This document shows, one piece after another, positions 8,028-16,328 of a stretch of DNA of 64,000 bases (its first letter is position 1; the number at the start of each line of letters is the position of its first letter). Origin of the DNA: Gammaproteobacteria bacterium (GTDB lineage Bacteria; Pseudomonadota; Gammaproteobacteria; Steroidobacterales; Foliamicaceae); assembly GCA_009838035.1 (NCBI GenBank), contig VXSK01000004.1, positions 291,035 through 355,034 on the forward strand. Reading direction: 5' to 3'. Both the position numbers and the translations under genes were made by a program. Below the pieces are notes generated by a model that had not been told where the DNA came from, did no database searches, and saw only the letters and a program-made list of their open reading frames with translations.

Positions 8028-9373
8028 TGCATTTCCCTGGCTGCCGCCGGGTCGCCGCGTGAGCTTCCGATTCTCGATCCCCATTCCCGGGCCTGCGCGA
8101 GGATCCGGTCCTCGTCGCCCCAGCCAAGCCTGCCGGCCTCCATCAACGCCTTCCCGCGCACCCAGACATCGGTGATCTGCGAGGACTTGCCGGAATAGGC
8201 CAGCTGCGAGGCCGGGTCATAGACGGGCTGCGAATTGGCCGCCGACAGGTCCAGCGCAACGAAATCGGCGGCCTTGCCCGGCCGCAGCGAGCCGAGCTCG
8301 CCGTCCAGCCCGAGCGCCCTGGCCCCGGCCAGCGTGGCCATTTCCAGCGCCTCGGCCGCGGAAACGGCGTCGGCTTTGCCCGACACCCCCTTGGCGAGCA
8401 GCGCAGCGGTCTGCGTTTCCTCGAGCATATCCAGGTCGTTGTTGCTGGCCGTGCTGTCGGTGCCCAGCGCAACGTTCACCCCGGCGCCAAGCAGCGATTC
8501 CACCGGAGCAAATCCGCTCGCGAGTTTCAGGTTGGATTGCGGGCAGTGCACAACCGAACAGCCACGCTCGGCCAGCACCGCGATCTCCCCCTCCTCGAGT
8601 TGGACCGCATGGACCGCCATCAGGCGCTCATTGACCACGCCCACGCGGTCCAGGCGGGCGAGCGGCCGGCATCCGTGCCGTTGAAGCGACTCGGCGATTT
8701 CGCCTTCGGTCTCGTGAACGTGTATGTGTATGGGAATATCGCGTTCCTCCGCCAGTTCCGCGCACAGAGCGAGACCTGCATCATCGACCGAGTAGGGCGC
8801 GTGCGGGGCCATAGTGAACGAGATGCCCGCCTCGCCCCGAAATCGACCGTACAGTTCCGCGTTCTTGCGAAGCGAGGCCTGCCGGTCCGCGGCCCAGCAA
8901 TTGGGGAAATCGACCATCGGCAGGCCCACGGCCATTCGCACCCCGCGACTCACGGCCACTTCGGCGCCGACGTCGGGGAAGAAATACATGTCGGCGAAGC
9001 AGGTCGTCCCGGAGCGCACCATCTCGACCAGCGCCAACTCCGTTCCGGCGCGCACGTAGTCCTCGTTCAGGTGCCGGGCCTCGGCCGGCCAGATGTGATT
9101 CTCAAGCCATGCCTGCAGGGGGGTGTCGTCGGCAAAGCCGCGCAGCAGCGTCATTCCGGCGTGGGTGTGCGCATTGACCAGCCCCGGGAAAACGACATGG
9201 TCGGGACGCTCGATCCTGCGGGCCCGCGGCCAGCGGCGCCTCGCCTCGGCGCCCGGCAGCAGCGCGGCAATGCGGTCGTCGCGCACCGCCAGCGCATGGT
9301 TCTCAAGCACCGAGCCCGCAGGTTCGACCGGCAGTATCCAGCGGGGGAGGAACAGGACGTCGGGTGCTTGCAT
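8024..9373 (-). CDS. mtaD: 5'-methylthioadenosine/S-adenosylhomocysteine deaminase (amidohydrolase superfamily)
   Basis: A 449-residue cytosolic metal-dependent deaminase of the TrzN/AtzA/MtaD group that converts methylthioadenosine and S-adenosylhomocysteine to inosyl products. Visible metal and catalytic motifs are FPGLVNAHTHAGMTLLRG (HxH), HIHVHETEGE, VVHCPQSNLKLASG and ALGTDSTASNNDLDMLEE, in the family's order and spacing. The start is the ATG at 9373; the frame runs open upstream through the divergent amidohydrolase gene but without family sequence. It is the first gene of the mtaD-ubiG-phosphatase-rmuC transcription unit. The substrate is inferred from family and the ubiG context. Confidence 0.88.
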   Translation of the reverse strand: MQAPDVLFLPRWILPVEPAGSVLENHALAVRDDRIAALLPGAEARRRWPRARRIERPDHVVFPGLVNAHTHAGMTLLRGFADDTPLQAWLENHIWPAEARHLNEDYVRAGTELALVEMVRSGTTCFADMYFFPDVGAEVAVSRGVRMAVGLPMVDFPNCWAADRQASLRKNAELYGRFRGEAGISFTMAPHAPYSVDDAGLALCAELAEERDIPIHIHVHETEGEIAESLQRHGCRPLARLDRVGVVNERLMAVHAVQLEEGEIAVLAERGCSVVHCPQSNLKLASGFAPVESLLGAGVNVALGTDSTASNNDLDMLEETQTAALLAKGVSGKADAVSAAEALEMATLAGARALGLDGELGSLRPGKAADFVALDLSAANSQPVYDPASQLAYSGKSSQITDVWVRGKALMEAGRLGWGDEDRILAQAREWGSRIGSSRGDPAAAREMQ

Positions 9374-9472
9374 CAGGGCCCGGGAATCGCGCGAGGAGCC
9401 GGGAGAAATTGTACCGGCGGTCGGCCCGCCGGCGCATATACTTTTCTTCCTGTTCTCCCGGGAGACGGGCTT

Positions 9473-10933
9473 ATGTGGATACGCAAGAGCGAGAAGGACC
9501 GGCAAGAGGGGCGGCGCACGCCCATCCCGACCCAGGTCGTGTCCAACGAAGAATACATCCCGATGCCGCAGTCGGAGGACCAGCGGCGCGTCGAACGGCG
9601 GATTCACGAACTGGCGGACCGCTTGGCCGGCCGGCGCAGGATGAGCCGCCGGCAATACCTGGGCAGCGCCGCCGGCATGGCCGCGGCCTTCCTGGCCATG
9701 AACGAGGTGTTCGGCCGGTATTTTCTGGTCGACTGGGCGGAAGCCGCCGAAGCCGGGACCGAACGGGAATCCTGGCCCGATTTCATATTCGACGCCCAGC
9801 TTCACCACGTAAAGGAGGGAATCGTCGGCCCGCTGGGCTTCCGCCGCCTGGCCGGCATGTTCAACCTGAATCCGGACCTGGTGGGCGTCAGGCCCGGGCG
9901 TGAGGACCTGCAGCTCGAGAACTTCACCAAGGAAGTCTTCCTGGACAGCGAAACCACGATGGGAATCATCAGCGGCGCGCCCATCGGCGACGACCGCTAC
10001 AACATCCTTCCGGTGGACATGATGGTGGAGACGCGGCGGACCATCAACGAGCTCGCGGGCTCGCAGCGCATGCTGAGCCACGGCCTGGCGGCGCCCAACA
10101 TGCCCGGCAGCCTGGAGGAAATCGAGCGCCAGGCCGCGGAACTCAAGGTGGACGGCTGGAAGTGCTACACGGGCGTGCCGGTCAATCCCTGGCGGATGGA
10201 CGACGAGAAGGTCGCCTATCCGTTCTACGAGCTGGCGCTCAAGCTGGGGGTCACCAATATTTCGGTGCACAAGGGCCTGCCCATAGTCGGCACCGACCCC
10301 GAATACTGCCGGCCCTGGGACATCCGGAAGGCCGCGCTGGATTGGCCGGATCTGAACTTCATCGTCTATCACTCGGGATTCAGGAACCTGGTCAACGAAC
10401 TGGCGGCCGGCAATACCGGCATCGACGAAAACGGCTACCTGGTATGGACCTCCGATATCGTGAAGGACCGCCTGGAAACGCCGGAGATGACCAACGTCTA
10501 CATGGAACTCGGTAGCGTGTTCGGGCACACGGCGATCACCCATCCCGAAATCTGCAGCCACCTGATGGGCCAGATTCTCAAGGCCTTCGGCAGCGATCAT
10601 GTGATCTGGGGCACCGATTCGATCTGGTGGGGATCGCCGCAGTGGCAGATCGAGGCCTTCCGCCGTTTCGAGATTCCGGAAGCACTGCAGGAAAAGCACG
10701 GCTATCCCGCGATCACACGCAAGGACAAGGAGCGGATTCTCGGCCTGAACTCGGCGCGCATGTACGGCATCGACGTGCCGGCCGCGCTGGAGTCGATACC
10801 GGGCGACCGGCTCAGCCAGATGCGGGCGGAGTACCTGGAAAGCGGGCCTCAGCCGAGCAACACGCAATACGGCTGGGTGCACGAAGGGCCGCTGGCGGAA
10901 GATCCGGAAGTACCCTGGAGCACCCCCATATGA
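9473..10933 (+). CDS. Tat-exported amidohydrolase (Amidohydro_2 family)
   Basis: A 486-residue TIM-barrel hydrolase. After a charged 55-residue lead it has a twin-arginine signal (RRMSRRQYLGSAAGMAAAFLA, about residues 58-78), so it is probably exported folded. The barrel carries FDAQLHHVKEG on strand 1, SVHKGLP, IVYHSGF and GTDSIWWGS, matching metal and catalytic positions of the family that includes ACMS decarboxylase and related decarboxylases/hydrolases. On strand 1 the usual first His of the HxH pair is Gln. The start at ATG 9473 follows a GGAGA ribosome site. The next gene, a TauD-type dioxygenase, begins in its stop (ATGA), so the two act together. Substrate unknown. Confidence 0.75.
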   Translation: MWIRKSEKDRQEGRRTPIPTQVVSNEEYIPMPQSEDQRRVERRIHELADRLAGRRRMSRRQYLGSAAGMAAAFLAMNEVFGRYFLVDWAEAAEAGTERESWPDFIFDAQLHHVKEGIVGPLGFRRLAGMFNLNPDLVGVRPGREDLQLENFTKEVFLDSETTMGIISGAPIGDDRYNILPVDMMVETRRTINELAGSQRMLSHGLAAPNMPGSLEEIERQAAELKVDGWKCYTGVPVNPWRMDDEKVAYPFYELALKLGVTNISVHKGLPIVGTDPEYCRPWDIRKAALDWPDLNFIVYHSGFRNLVNELAAGNTGIDENGYLVWTSDIVKDRLETPEMTNVYMELGSVFGHTAITHPEICSHLMGQILKAFGSDHVIWGTDSIWWGSPQWQIEAFRRFEIPEALQEKHGYPAITRKDKERILGLNSARMYGIDVPAALESIPGDRLSQMRAEYLESGPQPSNTQYGWVHEGPLAEDPEVPWSTPI

Positions 10934-11775
10934 GTTACGAACACATTTCGGTTCGGCCCGCTACCGGCACCTTCGGCGCCACGGTGGGCGGCGTCGATCT
11001 CTCGCAGCCCCTGGACGAAGCGACCCTCGGCGAAGTCCGTTCCGCCTGGCTCGAATACCAGGTGCTGTTTTTCCGCGACCAGGCAATGACCCCGAAGCAG
11101 CACGAGGACTTCGCCGCGAATTTCGGCGAACTCACCAAAGCCGGCTTCATGCCGACGCTCGAGGGCACGACCGGCGTCTTCGTTCAGGAATACCCCGGAC
11201 TGTACAGCCGCGACGTGACCGACATCACCTGGCACTGCGACGCGGCCTTTCTGCCGGTTCCGTCGCGCGGATCGGTGCTGTACGCGCTGGACGTGCCCGA
11301 GGGCGCCGGCGACACGGTCTGGGCGAACATGTACGCGGCCTACGACGACCTTTCCGGCAGCATGCAGTCGTTCCTGTCGGGGCTAACGGCGGTCAACGAC
11401 AACGCCTATCGCAACCTGGAGACGCTGCTTGAGCGCCTCGGGCCGGAGGCTTTCGCGCAGATGCGCAAGATGCTGCCGCCTTCCGGGCATCCGGTGGTCC
11501 GCACCCATCCGGAAACCGGGCGCAAGTCGCTGTTCGTGAGCGAATTGATGACCTCGCACATCAAGGACATGAAGCCGGAGGAAAGCCGCATGCTGCTGGA
11601 TTTCCTGTTCCGCCACAGCACCCAGCCCGAGTTCCAGTGCCGGTTCGCCTGGGAGAAGCACTCGGTGGCCTTCTGGGACAACCGCTGCACGATCCACAAG
11701 GGGGTTTTCGACTTCGGCGACCGGCATCGCCTCATGCACCGGGTCTCCATCGACGACGACCGCCCGCCGGCCTGA
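10930..11775 (+). CDS. TauD/TfdA-family Fe(II)/2-oxoglutarate dioxygenase
   Basis: A 281-residue enzyme of the taurine/2,4-D dioxygenase family. The Fe(II) ligands appear as His and Asp in DITWHCDAAFLP near residue 100 and His in RHRLMHRVSIDDD near the C-terminus, with the 2-oxoglutarate-binding Arg in the same final segment. The N-terminal GTFGATVGGVDLSQPLDE is the standard family opening. These enzymes hydroxylate sulfonates, phenoxyacids, carnitine precursors and similar carboxylates; the actual substrate is unknown. It overlaps the preceding amidohydrolase by 4 nt (ATGA) and converges with the TerB-like gene. Confidence 0.85.
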   Translation: MSYEHISVRPATGTFGATVGGVDLSQPLDEATLGEVRSAWLEYQVLFFRDQAMTPKQHEDFAANFGELTKAGFMPTLEGTTGVFVQEYPGLYSRDVTDITWHCDAAFLPVPSRGSVLYALDVPEGAGDTVWANMYAAYDDLSGSMQSFLSGLTAVNDNAYRNLETLLERLGPEAFAQMRKMLPPSGHPVVRTHPETGRKSLFVSELMTSHIKDMKPEESRMLLDFLFRHSTQPEFQCRFAWEKHSVAFWDNRCTIHKGVFDFGDRHRLMHRVSIDDDRPPA

Positions 11776-11788
11776 CGCAGGCTCAGCT

Positions 11789-11810
11789 AGGCAGCGCAGT
11801 CAGGCTGCCT
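11789..11810. terminator. Hairpin between convergent genes, possible bidirectional terminator
   Basis: AGGCAGC at 11789-11795 pairs exactly with GCTGCCT at 11804-11810 around an 8-nt loop, in the 50-nt gap between the dioxygenase and the convergent TerB-like gene. There is no T tract on either side, so its role as a terminator is only suggested by position. Confidence 0.35.
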
Positions 11811-11825
11811 GATGCCCCGGAGCGG

Positions 11826-12356
11826 TCACTGCCAGGTTGTGGAATCGCTGTCGTTGTACAAGATTTCGCGGATGCGGCCGATCAGTTCGCGCTGTCGTTG
11901 GGTGGCGCCCTCGACCGCCGCAATCTCCTCGATCAGCGTCAGCGTCGAGGCGATCTGATTGTCCGTGAATTGTTCCCTGCTCTTCGCCAAGACGCCCTCG
12001 ACCTGGTCCATGAAGATCTGCCCGTCGCCGACCAGATAGGCGCTGGACGCGAGCAGCTGTTCCGCCGCGGCCAGGTCCAGGTCGAAGGTGCTTTGGAAAG
12101 CGGCCAGCAAGGCGTTTTTCTGCTCCGAACTCAGGTCGCCGCTTACCTTGGCAACCCCAACCGCGAGCGCCGCCGCGGCATCCATGGGGTCTTCGAGCCC
12201 GAACAGCGGATTGGCCTCGAACTTGTTTTGCCAGGCGCGTTTGCGCCGCCGCGCGAACGGATTCAGGCCGCCGAGGTCGATGCCGGCGTCGGCGAGCCTC
12301 TTGAGCAGCACCAGGACCGTTACTATGGCCCCGAGCAGCCCGAGCAGATACGGCAT
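11826..12356 (-). CDS. Membrane-anchored TerB-like protein
   Basis: A 176-residue protein with one N-terminal transmembrane helix (MPYLLGLLGAIVTVLVLL), a basic stretch (ARRRKRAW) and then an all-helical domain from about residue 55 to 170. The pattern DPMDAAAALAVGVAKVSGDLSSEQKNALLAAF resembles the TerB/DjlA-N fold found in tellurite-resistance and stress proteins. It lies 24 nt after the von Willebrand A gene on the same strand, so it is likely in the same operon. TerB-type domains often accompany vWA (TerY-like) proteins, which supports the assignment. Function unknown. Confidence 0.6.
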   Translation of the reverse strand: MPYLLGLLGAIVTVLVLLKRLADAGIDLGGLNPFARRRKRAWQNKFEANPLFGLEDPMDAAAALAVGVAKVSGDLSSEQKNALLAAFQSTFDLDLAAAEQLLASSAYLVGDGQIFMDQVEGVLAKSREQFTDNQIASTLTLIEEIAAVEGATQRQRELIGRIREILYNDSDSTTWQ

Positions 12357-12380
12357 GCCGATCCTCCCGCGATAGGCGGG

Positions 12381-13382
12381 TCAGCTGAGGGTGGGGCGCG
12401 CGACGAAGGTGCCGCAGTTGCGCTCGCAAAGCACCCGCATCAGGTTGGCGAAGCGGCTGGCCTGCTCGAAGGCGCCGCCGCGCAGGAGAACCGGGAAACC
12501 CACCGCGTGGATGCGCATCAGGCAGTTTCCGAAGCGGTCGGCCTGGTTGATCCGGGCCACGTAGCGCACCAGCGATTCGGCGGAACCCTGCGAAAAGTCG
12601 TCCCCGAACACGTAGATGCTCACCTTCCTGCTCTCGTCGTAGAAGGAGGTAATGGCCTCGACGATCCCTTCGGCGGGATTGGAGTCGGAAAAGGCCTGCC
12701 AGTTGGCGATGGCGCGAACGATGGACTGGCGGCGTGACGCCGAATCCGGAATCCACCTTCGCGCAAACGACGAGAACAGATACTGCCCTTCGTCGTTGAG
12801 CACCTGGATGCCCTTCACCGTTGGATAGACCCGCAGCGTCTCCGCCACCAGCCGCTGCACCGCCGGCCAGGCGTTGCCCAGCATGCTGCCCGAGGTGTCG
12901 ATCACGAAGATGATGTACTCGCTGTCCACCGGGATTCCGCCGACCGTCGTGTCGTTGGGAGCCGGTTGGTAATCGGCCAGCAGGCGTTCCATTTCCTCGG
13001 TGAGTTCCTGGCGCGCCGCCAGCAGTTTTCCGGCCTCGTCGCTGCCTTCCGATGCGGTCTCCTTGGCGGCGAAGTGGCGATCTTCGGCTGCCTCCACTTC
13101 GCGCCGGGTCAGGCTCACGCGCCGCACGCTCTCGGCGGTTTCGGCGCGCAAGGGCTCCAGGTCGCGCTTCAGCACCGTGGTTTCGCCGCGAATTTCGAAC
13201 AGTTCGCGCTCGAGCATCAGGATCAGCCCCTCGAGCTCCTCGCGGCTGCGCTCGATGATGACCGGCTCGTGGATCTTGGTCACCACCAGCAGCAGGATGA
13301 CGGCCCCGAAGCCGCAGCAGACGACGTCCAGAAACGACAGGTTCAGTCCCTGTTCCTCGCGCTTGAACCGCTTCCCCGCCAT
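12381..13382 (-). CDS. von Willebrand factor A protein with ExbD/MotB-like N-terminal membrane helix
   Basis: A 333-residue protein. After a short cytoplasmic lead comes a single membrane helix, LNLSFLDVVCCGFGAVILLLVV (residues ~13-34), with an Asp near its start as in ExbD, TolR and MotB. A coiled coil follows (~residues 40-130, Glu/Arg/Leu rich), then a vWA domain with the MIDAS motif FVIDTSGSM. The domain order suggests a proton-channel stator-like anchor joined to a periplasmic adhesion domain, but no MotA/ExbB partner is in the window. Start ATG 13382, 2 nt after the DUF1295 stop; longer upstream readings run through that gene. Function unknown. Confidence 0.72.
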   Translation of the reverse strand: MAGKRFKREEQGLNLSFLDVVCCGFGAVILLLVVTKIHEPVIIERSREELEGLILMLERELFEIRGETTVLKRDLEPLRAETAESVRRVSLTRREVEAAEDRHFAAKETASEGSDEAGKLLAARQELTEEMERLLADYQPAPNDTTVGGIPVDSEYIIFVIDTSGSMLGNAWPAVQRLVAETLRVYPTVKGIQVLNDEGQYLFSSFARRWIPDSASRRQSIVRAIANWQAFSDSNPAEGIVEAITSFYDESRKVSIYVFGDDFSQGSAESLVRYVARINQADRFGNCLMRIHAVGFPVLLRGGAFEQASRFANLMRVLCERNCGTFVARPTLS

Positions 13383-13384
13383 GA

Positions 13385-14188
13385 TCAGTCCGCCTTCCCT
13401 GGCGGCAGCGGGAAGAACATGCTGGTGCGCCGCATGTAATCCGCGTAGCCGGGCCGCGTGGAAGCCAGGTGCTTCTCCAGGATGGGTACGCCGGAGAACT
13501 TGATCAGGGCCCAGGTCATCAGCGCCGGGCTGAAGAAGGTCCAGGCGGCGGCGTCCACTTCCGCGGCCACCAGCCAGATGCCCCACCACAAGCAGGCGTT
13601 GCCGAAATAGTTCGGGTGGCGGGTGTAACGCCACAGCCCGGTGTCCAGGACCTTGCCGCGGTTTTCCGGATCGGCCCGGAAGCGCTTCAGTTGCGCGTCG
13701 CCTATGGTCTCGAACAGCACGCCGACGATCCAGACCGCGATTCCCGTCAGCGCCGCCCAGCCCAGCGTGACCGGCGCCGCGTACAACTGGCCGAGCTGAA
13801 CGGGAAGCGAAACGAGCCAGAGGATGGTCCCCTGGAGCAGGAACACGACATAGAGGCTGCGCAGGTTCCAGGAACGGCCCGCGGCCTCGGTCCTTTCTCG
13901 CATTTTGGCGTAGCGGTAGTCCTCTCCGTGGCCGATGTTGCGGCGCCACAAATGCCAGCTGTAGCGCAGCGACCAGGCGGTGGTCAGCAGGGCAAGCAGC
14001 CAGGCCCGCGGCGAAATGCCGCCCGTGCGCCAGAGCGTCGCGAGCGCGATGACCGCAAAGCCAAGGCCCCAGAAAAGATCGACGATGCTGGTGTCGCGCA
14101 GCCGCAGGCTGATCAGCCAGAGCGCCGCCATGAGGCCCAGTATCAGGCCCAGGTTACCGAACAGGATTCCGGTCACGGAGAAGTCCAT
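13385..14188 (-). CDS. DUF1295-family membrane protein (steroid 5-alpha-reductase-like)
   Basis: A 267-residue polytopic membrane protein with about seven hydrophobic segments. The signature LWRYTRHPNYFGNACLWWGIWL near residue 190 is the conserved C-terminal motif of DUF1295 and of steroid reductase or isoprenylcysteine methyltransferase-like proteins. LRDTSIVDLFWGLGFA in the N-terminal third is also typical. The substrate is unknown; some homologues reduce fatty-acyl or sterol double bonds. It is the first gene of a three-gene minus-strand run with the vWA and TerB-like genes and is divergent from the DUF1838 gene. Confidence 0.82.
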   Translation of the reverse strand: MDFSVTGILFGNLGLILGLMAALWLISLRLRDTSIVDLFWGLGFAVIALATLWRTGGISPRAWLLALLTTAWSLRYSWHLWRRNIGHGEDYRYAKMRERTEAAGRSWNLRSLYVVFLLQGTILWLVSLPVQLGQLYAAPVTLGWAALTGIAVWIVGVLFETIGDAQLKRFRADPENRGKVLDTGLWRYTRHPNYFGNACLWWGIWLVAAEVDAAAWTFFSPALMTWALIKFSGVPILEKHLASTRPGYADYMRRTSMFFPLPPGKAD

Positions 14189-14204
14189 GCGGTTATTCTA
14201 TACA

Positions 14205-14229
14205 GCCGCCGCCGCTGGAAGGCGGCGGC
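14205..14229. other. GC-rich hairpin in the divergent intergenic region
   Basis: GCCGCCGCC at 14205-14213 pairs perfectly with GGCGGCGGC at 14221-14229 around a 7-nt loop. On the plus strand it is followed by AATTTTCACTTTT, giving an attenuator-like shape just upstream of the ribosome site (GGGAGG, 14245-14250) of the DUF1838 gene. No upstream plus-strand gene needs termination here, so it may sit in the 5' leader of that mRNA. Confidence 0.4.
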
Positions 14230-14255
14230 AATTTTCACTTTTACGGGAGGATCCG

Positions 14256-15134
14256 ATGAGATCGCTGATTCGAAACTGCGCGCCGGTATTGGCCGGTTTA
14301 CTGCTGGCCGGCATGGCCCACGCCTCCGCCAGTCTGGATACGGCCGAGGGGCGCCTGGCCGCTTACCGAAAAATGCAATGCTCGCTGATCGACGGCAAGG
14401 AGTCGTTTTTCTGGTGGACCGGCACCGCCTACGGCCATGTTGCCGGGCAGCCGGACATTCGGCTGTTTCGCGTGGAGGGCATCAACGTGCGCCGCTGCGC
14501 CAGCGTGCCCGACGACGAGCGTGGCGACGGTTTCCGCCTGATATCAAGGGAGATCCTTGTGTACCAGGACGTCGAGACGGGTGAAATGCTGCACACTTGG
14601 GAAAATCCCTACACCGGCGAGACGGTGGATGTCCTTCACGTTGCCAACGACCCCGTGAATCAGCCGGCCCAGCATCCGCTGCGGCGCGACGGTTCCGAGT
14701 ACCCGCTGCCCCTAACGACGCAGGGGAACGACTGGTGGTGGTCCGCGGCGGTACCGCTGTTCTATCCGAACCCGCTGGGAGGCGACTACCAGAAATACGT
14801 GGGCGGCACCTATCACGCCACGGAGATGTTCAACTTCAAGGGCAAGCTGGACGACCTGCTGGATGCCGACAGCGATTCGGCGACCCTGTTCGTGGGCTGG
14901 GTGCGGCTCGCGCAATGGCTGCCCTGGATGGAGATGGGTTCGCGCACCGGCAAGATGTACTTTCACGCCGGCGGCAAGAAGGTCGGCGATTACGAAAACG
15001 TACCGGCCGATTTCCGGGCCGTGATCGAGGAGCACTTCCCGCTCTACCTGCACGCGCCGCCGATGGACGACGATCGCCCGAACGAAACGAGCTGGACCTA
15101 CTTCAGGAAGGTGATGGAAGCCCGGGAAGATTAG
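14256..15134 (+). CDS. DUF1838-family exported protein
   Basis: A 292-residue protein with a cleavable-looking signal peptide (RNCAPVLAGLLLAGMAHASA). Family hallmarks are WTGTAYGHVAGQPDIRLFRV, EGINVRRCA, and a long Trp/Tyr-rich middle (GNDWWWSAAVPLFYPNP; KYVGGTYHATEMFNF). DUF1838 proteins are common in marine and soil proteobacteria with no assigned reaction. The start ATG 14256 has a strong GGGAGG site 5 nt upstream; the frame's extension into the divergent gene is not real. It is monocistronic and converges with the PQQ-type dehydrogenase gene. Confidence 0.82.
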   Translation: MRSLIRNCAPVLAGLLLAGMAHASASLDTAEGRLAAYRKMQCSLIDGKESFFWWTGTAYGHVAGQPDIRLFRVEGINVRRCASVPDDERGDGFRLISREILVYQDVETGEMLHTWENPYTGETVDVLHVANDPVNQPAQHPLRRDGSEYPLPLTTQGNDWWWSAAVPLFYPNPLGGDYQKYVGGTYHATEMFNFKGKLDDLLDADSDSATLFVGWVRLAQWLPWMEMGSRTGKMYFHAGGKKVGDYENVPADFRAVIEEHFPLYLHAPPMDDDRPNETSWTYFRKVMEARED

Positions 15135-15157
15135 GGCGTTAACATGCCCAAAAGGGC

Positions 15158-16312
15158 TCAGTGCGCCGGTTCGAGCCGCACGATGTCCGTGAGCTGGCCG
15201 CTGCGGTCGTCGGTGGCCAGGTAAATGAAGCCGTCCGGCCCCTGGCGGACATCGCGCAGCCGGTAGACGTCCTGCAGAAGCGGTTCGCGGGCCACCACCC
15301 GCCCTTGGTCGTCCGTGCGGATGCGCGACAGGCGGCGATGCCTGGGAGCCAGGCCCCCGGCGAACAGATCGCCGCGCCAGCGCGGGAAAGCGTCGCCTTC
15401 GTAAACGATCAGGCCGGAAGCGCCGATGGACGGGGTCCAGTAGGTCATGGGCTGCTCCATGCCTTCGCGCTCGCTGGAGGCGTGAATGGGCGTTCCGGAG
15501 CCGTAATTCACGCCGAAGCCGATCACCGGCCAGCCGTAGTTCAAGCCCGGCAGGATCAGGTTGAGTTCGTCGCCGCCCTGAGGTCCATGCTCCGTTGACC
15601 AGAGCCGTCCGGTCGCCGGGTGATAGTCCAGACCCTGGGGATTGCGGTGACCATAGCTCCAGATCTCCGGCAACGCGCCGGGATGGCCCGCAAAGGGATT
15701 GTCATCGGGCACGGAGCCGTCTTCCCTGAGCCTCACGATGGCGCCCGCGTGGCTGCCGAGCAACTGTGCGCCATGGCTTTCCAGGTTCTCCCGGGGCATT
15801 TCCATGCGGTCTCCGATCGACATGAACAGGTGCCCGTTGCCGTCGAAGGCGATCTTCGCGCCGTAATGTCCCGGGGCGGCGCTCCAGGCGTCGGCCTCGA
15901 AGATCTCCTCCACCTGGTGGAGACGGTCTCCCTCGAGCCGGGCGCGCACTAAAGCGGTGGTGTTGCGATCGCCTTCGGCCTTGGAATAGCTCAGATAGAC
16001 GATCCGATTGACCTCGAAATCCGGGTGCACTGCGACTTCCTGAAGCCCGCCCTGGCCCCGGACCAGAGCGTCCGGGACGCCGGCCAGCGGCTGCTCCAGC
16101 AGCCTGCCCTCGCGCACCAGGCGCAATTCGCCGGTGCGCTGGGTGAAGAGCATGTCGCCACCCGGCAGAAAAGCGATGCTCCAGGGATGCTTGACGCCCG
16201 CCACCACCGTGACGGCACGGAAGCGATGCTCCTCGGATTCGTAAATTTCAGCCTGCGCCTGCGCGCACAGCGCAGCAACCGCTACGAGCGGGAGCGCGGC
16301 GCGCGGCAGCAT
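15158..16312 (-). CDS. PQQ-dependent sugar dehydrogenase family protein (YliI/Asd-like)
   Basis: A 384-residue periplasmic beta-propeller with a signal peptide (LPRAALPLVAVAALCAQAQA). Conserved segments are HPWSIAFLPGGDMLFTQRTGEL, GLQEVAVHPDF, SIGDRMEMP, WSYGHRNPQGLDYHP and LWSTEHGPQGGDELNLI, typical of soluble PQQ-dependent aldose sugar dehydrogenases. Whether PQQ is bound cannot be shown from sequence, and the organism would need PQQ synthesis or uptake. I start at ATG 16312 because it opens directly into the signal peptide; the 37 residues upstream in frame lie over the neighbouring gene. It follows the chelatase-like gene by 16 nt, so the two are probably co-expressed and both exported. 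Confidence 0.85.
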   Translation of the reverse strand: MLPRAALPLVAVAALCAQAQAEIYESEEHRFRAVTVVAGVKHPWSIAFLPGGDMLFTQRTGELRLVREGRLLEQPLAGVPDALVRGQGGLQEVAVHPDFEVNRIVYLSYSKAEGDRNTTALVRARLEGDRLHQVEEIFEADAWSAAPGHYGAKIAFDGNGHLFMSIGDRMEMPRENLESHGAQLLGSHAGAIVRLREDGSVPDDNPFAGHPGALPEIWSYGHRNPQGLDYHPATGRLWSTEHGPQGGDELNLILPGLNYGWPVIGFGVNYGSGTPIHASSEREGMEQPMTYWTPSIGASGLIVYEGDAFPRWRGDLFAGGLAPRHRRLSRIRTDDQGRVVAREPLLQDVYRLRDVRQGPDGFIYLATDDRSGQLTDIVRLEPAH

Positions 16313-16328
16313 GCGAAAACGACTCCGG

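Noticed and set aside
8537..9472. Long plus-strand extension before the Tat amidohydrolase
   Set aside because: It lies opposite mtaD, is Arg/His-rich with no domain, and is followed by a clear GGAGA plus ATG at 9473.
11637..12737. 366-codon plus-strand open frame
   Set aside because: It overlaps the dioxygenase end and is antisense to the TerB-like and vWA genes, both of which have coherent domains.
14205..14229. Riboswitch in the DUF1838 leader
   Set aside because: Only a simple GC hairpin is visible, with no conserved aptamer elements.
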